Origin: Actinomadura violacea
GTDB lineage: Bacteria > Actinomycetota > Actinomycetes > Streptosporangiales > Streptosporangiaceae
Assembly (NCBI RefSeq): GCF_017573465.1
Contig: NZ_JAGEPF010000006.1
Span: 248,001-312,000 of the forward strand
Reading direction: 5' to 3'
Length of the DNA stretch: 64,000 nt
Within the stretch, counting starts at the first letter, position 1. Each line of letters begins with the position of its first letter. This document shows, piece after piece, positions 44,561-54,334 of this stretch. The notes under the pieces were generated by a model. It made no database searches and was not told the origin of the DNA. It was given only the letters and a program-made list of their open reading frames with translations. The position numbers and the translations under genes were made by a program.

Positions 44561-47257
44561 GTGACCATCGCTGACCTTGTAGCCGCGCCGGGCTCGCGGC
44601 AGGCGCCTTTGAGGACTTTGGCCCATGTTGAGTTCCAACTGCGGGTGCTGGGGCTGTTGTGCGCGGCCGTGTCGGAGCCGCCCTCGGCGGTACCCACACC
44701 GGGATCTCTGGATGTCTGGTCCCGCTACGTCAAGTTGCAGCGCATGTCCCTGGACTGTCGTCCCTGTCAGGACGCCGCGCTCCGGGTTGCTGAGTGCGTC
44801 GACGTGGAGGTAGCGACGGGCATGTCGCTGCGGCGGATGCGCAACCAGGTGTTCCACGGCGGTCCGGACCCCGAGGGAGTGGATCTCGACGTCCTTCACC
44901 GGCTGGTCGCGACCAACGCGGAAGAGATCTCGTCGATCTACGAGCACGGGCACGTCACCTTGCTGAAGCCGTTCTTCATCACGGTCAATGGCGACTTGGC
45001 CGCACTGAACGACTACTCCGAAGTTTCAGCTACCTACTGGCCCCGGTCCGGGCCGGCGACCGACGTCACCGACCCCGATATCCTCGACGCACTTGAGCGG
45101 TCAGAGCCACGCAGAGGTTACCGGCCGTTGGAGGACTTCGCGGTGGACATCGAACGAGACCTGCGAGGGTTCGCCCAGCCCGGTTCAGTCCAGGTTGTTG
45201 TCGAGCCGCCCGAACCGATCTTGGTTCATTGGGACCTAGTCACCTCCACGGGCACAATCCACCGCGTCGACCGGTTCGAGCTAAGTAACAACCACGCCCG
45301 CCTGTGGCAGTCTGCATCCGTCCAGCGGCCGTACCCGGAATTCCTCGCCGATGTCTGCAATTGGGAACTCCTCAAGGAGCGCCTGCTTATGGACCTCGAG
45401 GAGCAGGTCAGGAGCGAAGGTGAGCTCAGCCATGAGTTGTTCCCCGGGCTCAAGCGCCACCTGTCGAACGTGTCGACCAGGGTGCGTGTGAACAACGGCA
45501 TTTCCGGTGACAACGGCGATGTCACTATCACCGAAGCGCTCGATCAGATCACTGCCGAGACCGTGATTTACCGGTCGTACACGAACCTTGTCACGCTCAC
45601 CGGTGAGGCCGGAGCAGGCAAAACTCACAGTCTTCTGCAGTTCGCCAGGCAGACGTTGTCTCCTGGAGGCGAACCCACTCCTATTGCAATCTATCTCTCA
45701 TCGAGCGGGGAGACCGCCAACAGTCTGGAGACGCTACTGGAGGCCCGTGCTGGGCGCACCAAGATCATCAATCGCATTTCCGCGCTAGCGCTGTGCCGCG
45801 CTGGCCTGGCGATCCTGGTTATCGATGGATTCGATGAGCTTATCGGCCTTCGCACCTACGACAATCCGCTGACTGGACTGAGTAAGATCCTGGACCCGTT
45901 GCGAGGTCAGGGAACGGTCGTTCTGGCGGCGCGGTCGAGTTATGCCGAGGCGAAACTCCGCCGTCACCTAGCCTCGCACAGCACGCTGGATTGGCCGCCA
46001 TTCGTCACGACGATGGAGTTGCTGCCGTGGCGATCAGGGGAAATGCAGGAACTCATGGACCAGTTGTCGGTCATAGTGCCCGAAGACACTACTCCCGAAA
46101 TTCGGCAGTTGTTGATCACACCCTTCTTCTGCTTGGCCTTCGCTGCCTGGGTCCGATCGGGGGAGCAGGCGGACTTCCTCCAGTTCGTCGTTGAGAACTA
46201 CTTGCGGCGAGAGCGGCGCAAGTTGACCGACAAAAAGGGGGTGCAACTCTTCGACGGGCAATCACTGGCCGACGTCCTGTCAGAGGTCGCCGAACTGGCC
46301 GCCCGAAATGCCGTGCCCGAGATCTCACAGGAGTATCTGGAGATGGCGGCCTGTCAAGCCCTCGAACGCGAACTCAGCCCCCAGGAGCGGCGCCGACTGG
46401 GTTCACTGTGCGGCGTAAGCGCCGAGTGGGCGGAGGATGACCTGTCTTTCAAGTTCACACACCTCGCCATCGCCGAGCAGTTCCTTGCCCGGCAAGTCAC
46501 CCGGCTGCCCATAGGCCTAGCCGCCGCTTTGCTGCGCGACGTATCGATCTCGACGTTGTGCGCGCAACTGATCGTCTCCAACTGGCGGACCGTTTATAGC
46601 GAACCGCCCACCGAACTGATCACAGCGCTGCAACGGGCGGTGGTCGCGGAGACGCCGCGCGCCGATCTTCCAGGTGCGATCAGCCTCGGTGAGCTGTGGG
46701 CAAAGGTGTATGGGACAGCGGACGGCTCGCGCGTTGCACGTCAGATCACCGTTGAAAGGCTCGAGCTTGGTGGCAGCGGGCGTGTTCGGCTCGTCGACGC
46801 GAAGATTCAGCGCCTGGTTGTGAGGCCGGGTGTCGAGTTGGAGCTTGTCTCTAGCCGAGTCAGACATCTGGACCTGACGGGCTCATCACCGGACGTACTT
46901 CTGGGTGACTCCTACAAGAATGTGGATGAGTTGATGACGCAGGGCATGTTGGTAGTCGGACAGCCAGCGATCAGGCGTGTGCTCGGGCTAGCCGTGGACA
47001 CCGACGACAGCCTCCGCGAGAGGGATGACTACTTCAAGGCGCGTGTCCAGGATTTCTCCGGGCCGGTTATCGTGAGTTCACGTGACTTCGCTCCTGAAGA
47101 GAACAAGAAGCTTAACTGGATTCGAGAGTACGGCCTTGGTGCATGGCAGGATTTTGTTCGCAGGATGCTTGAAGAAGGAAAGTTTACTCGCAAGAAGATG
47201 AGTACAGCCGGGCGGCCTAAGGTACTGCTCATCCCGACTGAAAAATTTTTCGAATAG
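44561..47257 (+). CDS. HEPN-NACHT-type STAND protein
   Basis: 898 residues from the GTG at 44561 (GGAGA seven bases upstream). The N-terminal helical domain (1-125) contains RNQVFH (Arg94-His99), the R-N-x3-H signature of HEPN ribonucleases. P-loop NTPase: Walker A GEAGAGKT (348-355) and Walker B LAILVIDGFDEL (about 416-427), acidic pair as in NACHT proteins. Helical region 480-720 (PFFCLAFAAWVRSGEQADF, FTHLAIAEQFLARQV). The C-terminal part (about 735-800) looks beta-helical (VERLELGGSGRVRLVDAKIQRLVV). It fits defence STANDs that sense a trigger and activate an RNase. Stands alone; the left neighbour is att scar 3. Confidence 0.78.
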   Translation: MTIADLVAAPGSRQAPLRTLAHVEFQLRVLGLLCAAVSEPPSAVPTPGSLDVWSRYVKLQRMSLDCRPCQDAALRVAECVDVEVATGMSLRRMRNQVFHGGPDPEGVDLDVLHRLVATNAEEISSIYEHGHVTLLKPFFITVNGDLAALNDYSEVSATYWPRSGPATDVTDPDILDALERSEPRRGYRPLEDFAVDIERDLRGFAQPGSVQVVVEPPEPILVHWDLVTSTGTIHRVDRFELSNNHARLWQSASVQRPYPEFLADVCNWELLKERLLMDLEEQVRSEGELSHELFPGLKRHLSNVSTRVRVNNGISGDNGDVTITEALDQITAETVIYRSYTNLVTLTGEAGAGKTHSLLQFARQTLSPGGEPTPIAIYLSSSGETANSLETLLEARAGRTKIINRISALALCRAGLAILVIDGFDELIGLRTYDNPLTGLSKILDPLRGQGTVVLAARSSYAEAKLRRHLASHSTLDWPPFVTTMELLPWRSGEMQELMDQLSVIVPEDTTPEIRQLLITPFFCLAFAAWVRSGEQADFLQFVVENYLRRERRKLTDKKGVQLFDGQSLADVLSEVAELAARNAVPEISQEYLEMAACQALERELSPQERRRLGSLCGVSAEWAEDDLSFKFTHLAIAEQFLARQVTRLPIGLAAALLRDVSISTLCAQLIVSNWRTVYSEPPTELITALQRAVVAETPRADLPGAISLGELWAKVYGTADGSRVARQITVERLELGGSGRVRLVDAKIQRLVVRPGVELELVSSRVRHLDLTGSSPDVLLGDSYKNVDELMTQGMLVVGQPAIRRVLGLAVDTDDSLRERDDYFKARVQDFSGPVIVSSRDFAPEENKKLNWIREYGLGAWQDFVRRMLEEGKFTRKKMSTAGRPKVLLIPTEKFFE

Positions 47258-47402
47258 ATATTTCGAGGGGCAATGAGCATCGATCTAGACGGAGGCGCAG
47301 GTTGGAGAATGCGGGCGGCCCCTGAAATTCGTTCGCGGAGCTTAAGGGCGTTGACTGGTGGGCACCGCTCCTAATGCACGGCCGCAACGCTGTGCTTGCC
47401 GA

Positions 47403-47781
47403 AAACTACACCTGATCCGCGACCGGGATGGCAAGTTCCCTGAGGTGTTCGACGCCGTCATGGCCGACGCTGGCATCCAGACGGTGCTCACTGGAGTGCG
47501 GATGCCGAGAATGAATCGCAGTGATGGAGCGGTGGGTGCAGGCCTGCCGCAGCGAGCTCCTGGACTGCATGTTGATCTGCCACCAGCGGCATCTGCTTCA
47601 CGCGCTCCGCGAGTTCGAGACCTTCTACGACGAGCACCCGCCTCACCAAGGCATCGCCAACGCGCGCCCCTTGAAACCGCTGCCTTCAGTGATCGCCGAA
47701 CCGAACCAGACCGCTCACCCGAACAATCGGAGAACGCAATGCCTGGTCAGGATCCTAAACGAGTACGAACACGCCGTTTGA
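47403..47781 (+). pseudogene. rve transposase 3' relic
   Basis: LIRDRDGKFPEVFDAVMADAGIQTVLTGVRMPRMN, then a one-base shift near 47515 to VMERWVQACRSELLDC and HQGIANARPLKPLPSVIAEP, ending NEYEHAV and TGA at 47779-47781. Shows where the family normally stops. The 120 bases before it hold nothing clear. Confidence 0.75.
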
Positions 47782-47855
47782 CCTGCTCGGACGCAATTTC
47801 CGGCAAGCGCAACGCTCAGGAAAACCAGCAGAGTCACCACTTGATGTCGTAAAAA

Positions 47856-49916
47856 TCAGGTGAGACTCGCCGGTGTGTCCTCCGGCTCTTTCGTTTCCAG
47901 CGGCGCTTTTGTGTTTCGCTCCGTCGAGGGCGTAATGAAGGGATGCCCTGAAAGCGTCTTGTGGACCTCGTGGCGCCATCCATCCTTGAGATCGCCAACT
48001 TGCAGGAACATGTCGGCGACGACGCTGAGAAACCGTCGTTCGTCAGTTAGCGGGATGTCTGGAGCGGGATGGGGCCGGTGTTGCTTGACGACCGCCGGTC
48101 CGGCCGGAACGAGGTCGAGCATGAGGTCGAGGGTGCAGGCTCGCACGCCGCGCTTTGCGTGGTCGGTTTCGTTCTCACTGTGCACAATCTCGCAGCCCGC
48201 GGCGCGCAGGCCGGCGCTTTGCAGCGCGCCGAAGACGGCGGCCCAGGCGCGTGGGCTTCGGTTGGCGTAGCTGAAGATGAGGTGTCCGTCCGGTCGAAGT
48301 GTCCGGCGAGCCTCTCTGAAGATGCGGCCGAGTAGTGCCTCGTAGGCGCCGTCGTCGACGAGTTGGCCGGTGGCGCTGTTGACCACGGCTTCGCCGGTGA
48401 GTGCCTCGTTGGTGAGCTTCTCGTTTGCTAGGCGAGCCCACGCGCGCAAAGGGCCGGACAGTTCCGCGTACTGGACGTCGTCGTGATATGGCGGATCGGT
48501 CAGCACCAGATGAACCGAGTGCGACGGCAGGACCATTTGTTCGCTGCTGCCCTCGACAACCCGTACATCCCACTCGTTCATGGGGGTAACCGGTGTGTTG
48601 CTGATGAGGGGGCCTTGGACGTGCAGCTCGCGGCCTGTTTTCTCATGGAGCCAGGTCGCGGATTTGACGAGTTGGTTGAGGCGTCGCAGGACGGTTCCGC
48701 GGCCGCGGCCGACGCCGCCCCAGACGTTGGGCTCGACGGCGAGGGTCGTGAGGTTGAATCGATGGCCTGCCATCGATTCGAAGCTCTTGAGGTAGAACCG
48801 GTCCCATCGCGATAGGTGCCCGGCCATCTCTGCGCTGCCAACGATGGCGAGTTCTGCCGCACGCACGACTGCGGGATCTTCGGAACAATGGCTCGCCAGG
48901 TCGAGCATTCGCTCCAGCATGTGGCGCTGCCGGTTCGGGTACAGATCCTGCCAGCGCTGGAAGCCGTGACGGATGAGCACGCTTGTTTCTTGACCGGGTG
49001 GAACTGGCCCGAGATCGTGAACCGGCCGCCATTCATCCGAGTCGGCCTTCTCTCGTTCGGCGTCGGTGGGAATGTCGACCTCACGGGCAGTACGGCTAGA
49101 TCGATCGACGAGGATGATTTCCCATCGCCAGGTCTTAGCGCGATCGGCGAGGCGGTCTGCCTTGCCGCATTCGCATGTGATCGTTCGCATCGGCGTGTAG
49201 ATGGCGGTCGGCTCGACGAGGACGTGGCAAGTCGGACAGCGTCGACGCTTGTCGGACTTGGCCGAGAAGAGATGGCCCCGCCGACACGCCATCCACGCGT
49301 CGGGATTCTTGCTCTCTTTGCGGACCCGCAAGGACACGAGCGCATGGGGGAACATGCGTGCCCGCCTGCCGCAGCCGGTGCATTCGCCCGTCGCCACCCG
49401 GATCGTGTGGGAGACGACTCCTCTGGTGCCATCGGTGAGAGTTGTGCCGTAGGCGGCTTCAACCTCGGTGTGGATCCACTGCTCGATCGTCGACGCCGCC
49501 TCGCGGAGTTTCTCCGGCGCGGGAAGGCCGAGCATTGCTGTGAGTCCGGCGGCCGGCCAGGGGTTGAGGTCCTGTGCGTAAACCTGATGGCCTCTCGCGA
49601 CGGCTGCCAGCGGGATCACACCACCGCCGGCGAACATGTCAGCCACGAGGAGTCGACCGGGCGTCATGTCGTTGAACGCCTCGATGACCGCACCATTGAC
49701 GGCGCTGGTCCGCCGTGCCCACCAGCGGTAGGTGCTGACCGGGGGAAGATGGATTTCCCGGTTGCGGCTCTCGGCTCGCGCTTCCGCGCTGACCTTCAGG
49801 TAGTCGAGCCCGCCGAGAGGGCTGCGAAGTGGTTCATGCTCCGGAGAGGACGGGACCGACGTTGGCGGGTCGGTCGTTGGGGCCGTCATCGCGGTCATGG
49901 TCCTATGTTCGCTCAT
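47856..49916 (-). CDS. DUF1156-like DNA amino-methyltransferase
   Basis: 686 residues. N-terminal LPPVSTYRWWARRTSAVNGAVI resembles the DUF1156 methylase start; motif I is ADMFAGGGVIPLAAVARGHQVYA with DLNPWPAAG. The middle has three zinc-ribbon-like pairs (CTGCGRRAR, CPTCHVL, CECGKAD). Motif IV is VLTDPPYHDDVQYAE (about 485) followed by a helical target region and FSYANRSPRAW. Likely N6-adenine or N4-cytosine DNA methylation. It is 117 bases downstream of the DUF3883 gene in the same direction, so it is the probable modification component of that cluster. Confidence 0.85.
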   Translation of the reverse strand: MSEHRTMTAMTAPTTDPPTSVPSSPEHEPLRSPLGGLDYLKVSAEARAESRNREIHLPPVSTYRWWARRTSAVNGAVIEAFNDMTPGRLLVADMFAGGGVIPLAAVARGHQVYAQDLNPWPAAGLTAMLGLPAPEKLREAASTIEQWIHTEVEAAYGTTLTDGTRGVVSHTIRVATGECTGCGRRARMFPHALVSLRVRKESKNPDAWMACRRGHLFSAKSDKRRRCPTCHVLVEPTAIYTPMRTITCECGKADRLADRAKTWRWEIILVDRSSRTAREVDIPTDAEREKADSDEWRPVHDLGPVPPGQETSVLIRHGFQRWQDLYPNRQRHMLERMLDLASHCSEDPAVVRAAELAIVGSAEMAGHLSRWDRFYLKSFESMAGHRFNLTTLAVEPNVWGGVGRGRGTVLRRLNQLVKSATWLHEKTGRELHVQGPLISNTPVTPMNEWDVRVVEGSSEQMVLPSHSVHLVLTDPPYHDDVQYAELSGPLRAWARLANEKLTNEALTGEAVVNSATGQLVDDGAYEALLGRIFREARRTLRPDGHLIFSYANRSPRAWAAVFGALQSAGLRAAGCEIVHSENETDHAKRGVRACTLDLMLDLVPAGPAVVKQHRPHPAPDIPLTDERRFLSVVADMFLQVGDLKDGWRHEVHKTLSGHPFITPSTERNTKAPLETKEPEDTPASLT

Positions 49917-50033
49917 TCAACCGTCGGTGTGCGTGTTTCATGCACGTCCGGGAACGCGTGTCGTGTACCCGGACAACCGATCATGTTACAGCGCTGTTTG
50001 CCCGATGGGGAGTCGTCCTAACGGCCTACCGGT

Positions 50034-50981
50034 TCAGCCTGGTTCGTTCGGTCTTCTCAGCGGCAGGCCGGGCCGCAGACACTGGGCACTGATCGTGATC
50101 CGACATGACGTCCAGCGGCCTCGAAGCTGGCCTCCGTCTACTGGCGGGTCTTTGGGAAGTGCCGCGGCGAAGTCGCTGTGGGTGAGCCAGCCGGCGACCC
50201 GCATGAACGGTTCACCGATAGTGGGGTCATAATCCCGCCGGGTGACCACCAGCGACCAGCGCGGATCACATTGGGCGACAGTGGCCTCGTTCCGGCTGAT
50301 GAAGAACTCGACCCAGTCCGGTGGTGCCGAGGTCGCCTTGACCTCGAGCCGGTGACGCTGGCCGGTGGCGTCGGGACTGGCAATGTCGTAGCCCAACGTG
50401 TCGTCGATCAGGCTGACCTGGGCTACATCGGGGAGCATGTGCGTCATGCCCGCGCTGCGCAGGTGGGTCCGGCATGCCTCGAGTACCGCCTGCTCACCTT
50501 CGTCCCCGAACTCCTGCAACACCTGGAGATCAACCTTCCGGGCGGCGGCAAGCAGCAACGCGTCGCGTTCACGTACGTCCTCGAAGGTCGAGGCAAGCGT
50601 CGTGGCGACGTCGTACGGCACGAGTTCCCAGCGGACCTCGTCGGTTGTCGCCATTTGAGCCAGCCACACCTCGCGCTGGTCAGTCAGAATCTTGAAAAGC
50701 AGAGCCTCTACAAAAGTGTCCACCGGCAGCTGGGCCATGGCCAACAGATCACCGGCCGGAACGACGAGGTGTCCCTGCGTTGCGAGCAAGCCCGCGCGGG
50801 TGAGCAAGCGTTCACCCTCGGCGAGACTGCGGTGGTCGTGCAGTGCGCCCGTTGGGAGGCTCCGGTAGCTCCGGTCAAGGGCGTGCCGGGGCTCGCCGTC
50901 CCGCTTGATTAGCCGCGCAACATAGAACGCCGCCTGGAGATGACGGTGACTCGGATGGGCCGGTAGCGGTTCGGGCGGCAC
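50034..50981 (-). CDS. NO VEIN/DUF3883 domain protein (PD-(D/E)xK-like)
   Basis: 315 residues, GTG at 50981. Helical N-terminal two thirds (LLTRAGLLATQGHLVVPAGDLLAM), then a C-terminal domain with LGYDIASP, HRLEVKAT and FFISRNEATVA, the signature of the NO VEIN (DUF3883) fold; Asp...E-x-K fits a PD-(D/E)xK nuclease-like core. Six bases after the SNF2 helicase stop, so co-translated. DUF3883 domains are frequent in defence helicase systems. Confidence 0.78.
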   Translation of the reverse strand: MPPEPLPAHPSHRHLQAAFYVARLIKRDGEPRHALDRSYRSLPTGALHDHRSLAEGERLLTRAGLLATQGHLVVPAGDLLAMAQLPVDTFVEALLFKILTDQREVWLAQMATTDEVRWELVPYDVATTLASTFEDVRERDALLLAAARKVDLQVLQEFGDEGEQAVLEACRTHLRSAGMTHMLPDVAQVSLIDDTLGYDIASPDATGQRHRLEVKATSAPPDWVEFFISRNEATVAQCDPRWSLVVTRRDYDPTIGEPFMRVAGWLTHSDFAAALPKDPPVDGGQLRGRWTSCRITISAQCLRPGLPLRRPNEPG

Positions 50982-50987
50982 CGTTGC

Positions 50988-52877
50988 TCACTGTTCCTGG
51001 CCGCTGATATGGGCAAGCAGTGCGGCCATGTCCGCATCGGTCTCGATCGGTGGTCCGTAGTCTTCGTCGTCAGGCAAGGACATCCGTACAAGTTCTTTGT
51101 CGTCCAGGGCGCGGGCAAGGTTAGTGGCCTTGTCCCGGATCCGGGTGTCGACGACCTGATCGACGGTGTCACCCGTGATCATGAAGAGTAGCGTCGTGCG
51201 CTGGTTAGGATCCATACCGAGCCGATGGATGCGGTCGATGCTCTGCAGATAGTGGCCGGCGTTGAAGGTTCTATCGAAGTAGACCGCGTCATGGCAGTCG
51301 TGGTGAAGGCTGACGCCCTCGCTCATCGCTGCCGGGTTGGCCAGGAGTACCTTGCAGTTGTCATCCTGCCGGAAGCGCTGCAACTCTGACTCGCGGGTGA
51401 TCGTCGCGTTCGGTGCGCTCGTGACGGATGGAATACCGCCATGAATTATGGCCGGCTGGTACTCGGCCAGCCACCGTTTCAGGCCTTCCAAGTTCGAGAC
51501 GAAGTTCGACCACACCAGCGTCTTGCGGGGACCGGATGGTTCGGCGACGTTCTGAGCGATGATCTCCCGCAGGCGGGTGAACTTGGGGGGTGTCTCATAA
51601 CGGCCGTAGCCGACGATCATCTCCCACAATCGGCTCCCGGGCTCGACGGGCAATGGTGGATGGGCGAACTCGCCGGGCAGGTCACGTGATCCGACCGCGA
51701 GCAATTGGGGGTTGCTCGCCGCCTCGAGCAGGTACATGACTACGGTGCCCATGCGCGCCAGTTCGACGCGGTCGTTCATCGACATGCGCAGCATGCCGGC
51801 ATAGCGATCGCGGAGACTCGAGTAGATCTCGCGCTGCAGACCGCTCAAGGGGACCACAACTCGTCGCAGATTAGGCGGCAGTAGCTCGAGTTCCTTCTTC
51901 GTCGTGCGCACGAAGAGCGGCCGGATGGCCCGGTTGATTGCGTGGAGCGCGTCCGGCTGAGGGTTCGTCTTCAACGCCTCGGCCGGAAGGATTCGCCGTG
52001 CCTGCCCGGGCCATAGAAACTCGTACAGGGCGACGAAGTCCTGCACCGACTGCGGGGCGGGAGTGCCAGTCAGGACGTCCCGCCGGGTGGCGGAGAACGC
52101 AAGGTCGAGACACGCGCTGCCGTGCTGGCCGACACGGCCCGCCTTCATCCGGTGTGCCTCGTCGAGCAACACCAAGGTCGGCCGTTTCCGGACCCACTGT
52201 GTAAGATCTTTGAGGTTCCCCGCCAGGCGGTGATAGTTGACCAGCAGGATCTCGGCGTCCTGGCTGTTGGGCGTCCCGAACACCTTGACGAGTGGTGCCC
52301 GGCCCGGCGCGAAGCACTCCTCGACTTCGGTCTGCCAGGCGTCGAACGCCGATAGCGGGGCCACGACCAAGAGTTGGTCGATCTTTCCGGCGTGGTGCTC
52401 TGCCTCGTAGACGGCGTATGCCACGGTTGTTTTGCCGGCACCGGGCACAGAGAAGTTCGCGCCGTGCGCGAGACCGAGCAATTTGGCGGCGTCGCGAAGC
52501 TGGAACCGCTTCAGTGACCTGGCGAAGCGACTGCCGTCAAGGCAGCGCTGCAGGTCATTCTCGGACATCCGTGCGTTGACCTCGCGGCGCGCATGATCCA
52601 GCTGCCTACGTTCCAGCTTGATCATGGAGATGATCGCTTCGGCAGCAGGCTCCCACGCGATGGCAACGTTGTAGCGTTTGCAGGCCGGACCCAGCCACCC
52701 GATGTTTTCGCGGAATCGTTCGAGCGGCACCCGGACAGAGCGCGCAGGATCGCCGTCGTAACCCCACTCGACCCGCAGTTGGCCCCAGAACACGTCCGGG
52801 ACGGTGCCGACCTTCTGGGCGACGACTACGTTCGCCGCTGGGTCGAAGTCGAGAGAGATGGCGGGGCCGTCGGTCAC
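50988..52877 (-). CDS. SNF2-type DNA helicase/translocase
   Basis: 629 residues. N-terminal beta-rich domain (1-110), then motif I FSVPGAGKTTVAYAVYE, Ia LLVVAPLSAFDAWQTE, II VLLDEAHRMKAG, III VLTGTPAPQSVQDF; second lobe TLVWSNFVSNLEGLKRWL, LLANPAAMSEGVSLHHDC and box VI YLQSIDRIHRLGMD, typical of SNF2. ATP-driven DNA translocation is expected. The GTG start overlaps the ParB-like stop by four bases (GTGA). Confidence 0.87.
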   Translation of the reverse strand: MTDGPAISLDFDPAANVVVAQKVGTVPDVFWGQLRVEWGYDGDPARSVRVPLERFRENIGWLGPACKRYNVAIAWEPAAEAIISMIKLERRQLDHARREVNARMSENDLQRCLDGSRFARSLKRFQLRDAAKLLGLAHGANFSVPGAGKTTVAYAVYEAEHHAGKIDQLLVVAPLSAFDAWQTEVEECFAPGRAPLVKVFGTPNSQDAEILLVNYHRLAGNLKDLTQWVRKRPTLVLLDEAHRMKAGRVGQHGSACLDLAFSATRRDVLTGTPAPQSVQDFVALYEFLWPGQARRILPAEALKTNPQPDALHAINRAIRPLFVRTTKKELELLPPNLRRVVVPLSGLQREIYSSLRDRYAGMLRMSMNDRVELARMGTVVMYLLEAASNPQLLAVGSRDLPGEFAHPPLPVEPGSRLWEMIVGYGRYETPPKFTRLREIIAQNVAEPSGPRKTLVWSNFVSNLEGLKRWLAEYQPAIIHGGIPSVTSAPNATITRESELQRFRQDDNCKVLLANPAAMSEGVSLHHDCHDAVYFDRTFNAGHYLQSIDRIHRLGMDPNQRTTLLFMITGDTVDQVVDTRIRDKATNLARALDDKELVRMSLPDDEDYGPPIETDADMAALLAHISGQEQ

Positions 52878-54334
52878 CGTCGATTCTCCGCGGCGGCGAA
52901 CCCACGTTCTGCCAGATAGTGCAGTAGTTCGTCGTGCGAGCGCAGGTAGGCCTCAAGGGCCTGTTCGAGTGCCGCCCTATTAGGCTGGTCGCCGTCGTCG
53001 TCAAGCTCGTCGTACGCACGGCGTACTCGGTCGCATGCGGCGCCAGCAGCGTTCAACTGTCGCCGTGGGACGTCCAGGGCATTCTGGCCCTGATCATCTT
53101 GTGCTTTGCTGTCGGCCGCCGTCTGCATCGCAGCCTTGACCGCGTCGAAGAATGTGTTCTTCGGCAATGTCGCCGTGCCCTCGCCGGTCGGCACCTCCAC
53201 CTCTGCATCCCAGTCGGTGTCACCGTCAGCCTTGCCATAGCGGACGAGCACGTCGAACAGCGGCTGAAGAGTGACCTCACCATGTTGATCAACAGGCGGG
53301 TCCTCGTCGAGATCATCGAGGATGGAAAGCCCTCCCAGGTCCGCGCGGGGAGCCACCTGTTGCCCAATCGCCAGAGCCTTCGCGGCAGCGCGTAGGTTCG
53401 GCTCTTCCTCGAACGCCGGGAGCACGTAGTCGTCCAGATACGACTCATCAATGTGCCGTACCCGGCGGTACTCCAACCCCGCGAGGAGGCCGGCGAGTTT
53501 CGCCTGCTTGACGCGGCGCGCTGCATCTGGTCCCTTGCGCGCCACCATCGCCCGGTACGACTCGTCGATCTCGATAAGTCTCTGCCGGTCGCCGTCGAAG
53601 TCCGGCCAGCGCAGCGCTCCGCTGCTTGCGGCGATCAATTCCTCGATGATCTGCCGAAGCCGGTCCTCAGCCTCGACCTCCTCGGCGGCTGCACGTCGAT
53701 CCTTCGACGATGTCGGATCGTAGTGCGGCTTCATCTGCACCCCGATTTCGTCCGGTTTGAGCCCGGAGTCCAGCAGGTCCTTGATGAACAGCAGCTGATT
53801 CGTGAATGAGTACGGCTGCTGGTAGTTCAGACGCATCTGGAAGTTGAACTCGAGCTGCATGATCTCCGTGCTGTCGGCGTTATCCGGCAGCACTTGGACC
53901 TTGATGAATGCGAAGGTGCTTTTGTGCGGAAACTCCTCATGCAGGTCCCGCAGCGCGACCGCCCGCGTGTTGGCGTTGACCAGCACTCCCTCGTGCGTGA
54001 TTAGCCCTGGCTCGCGTTGCGTCTCATTGCGGATCAGGGCCTTGACGTCGTGGTACCCGCTGGTCTGCCGAATGAGGTCAGCCAGCAGCCGCTGTGCCTC
54101 GTCGCTGTGCGGATTGGTCTCGATGATGGCGCCGCGGGTCCCGAGGCTCTCGACTTGGGCGCGGACGCGGTGCGTGCGGTGGTTGAGCAGTACGTCCCCT
54201 ACCGGGATGGCGACCACTGGCAGCATAATTTTCTCGCCGCGCCAGTCAAACGGTCTGCGCTCATTTTGGTCGGTGACTGCCGCCTTCGCTGCGGCAACGA
54301 TCTCCCGCCGGGCGTGCTGGGTCAGCGGACTCAT
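52874..54334 (-). CDS. ParB/Srx-fold-like protein of the defence cluster
   Basis: 486 residues. N-terminal part contains VVAIPVGDVLLNHRTHRVRA and HEGVLVNANTRAVALRDLHEE, like the ParB/sulfiredoxin (DndB/ParB-type) segment with its N-x-[NT]-R loop; a helical part follows (QQPYSFTNQLLFIKDLLDSG). The rest is helical and acidic, with no other domain recognised. ParB-fold proteins bind nucleotides and DNA and occur in several modification systems. ATG at 54334 shares one base with the upstream stop (TAATG), and the stop overlaps the helicase GTG. Confidence 0.72.
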   Translation of the reverse strand: MSPLTQHARREIVAAAKAAVTDQNERRPFDWRGEKIMLPVVAIPVGDVLLNHRTHRVRAQVESLGTRGAIIETNPHSDEAQRLLADLIRQTSGYHDVKALIRNETQREPGLITHEGVLVNANTRAVALRDLHEEFPHKSTFAFIKVQVLPDNADSTEIMQLEFNFQMRLNYQQPYSFTNQLLFIKDLLDSGLKPDEIGVQMKPHYDPTSSKDRRAAAEEVEAEDRLRQIIEELIAASSGALRWPDFDGDRQRLIEIDESYRAMVARKGPDAARRVKQAKLAGLLAGLEYRRVRHIDESYLDDYVLPAFEEEPNLRAAAKALAIGQQVAPRADLGGLSILDDLDEDPPVDQHGEVTLQPLFDVLVRYGKADGDTDWDAEVEVPTGEGTATLPKNTFFDAVKAAMQTAADSKAQDDQGQNALDVPRRQLNAAGAACDRVRRAYDELDDDGDQPNRAALEQALEAYLRSHDELLHYLAERGFAAAENRR

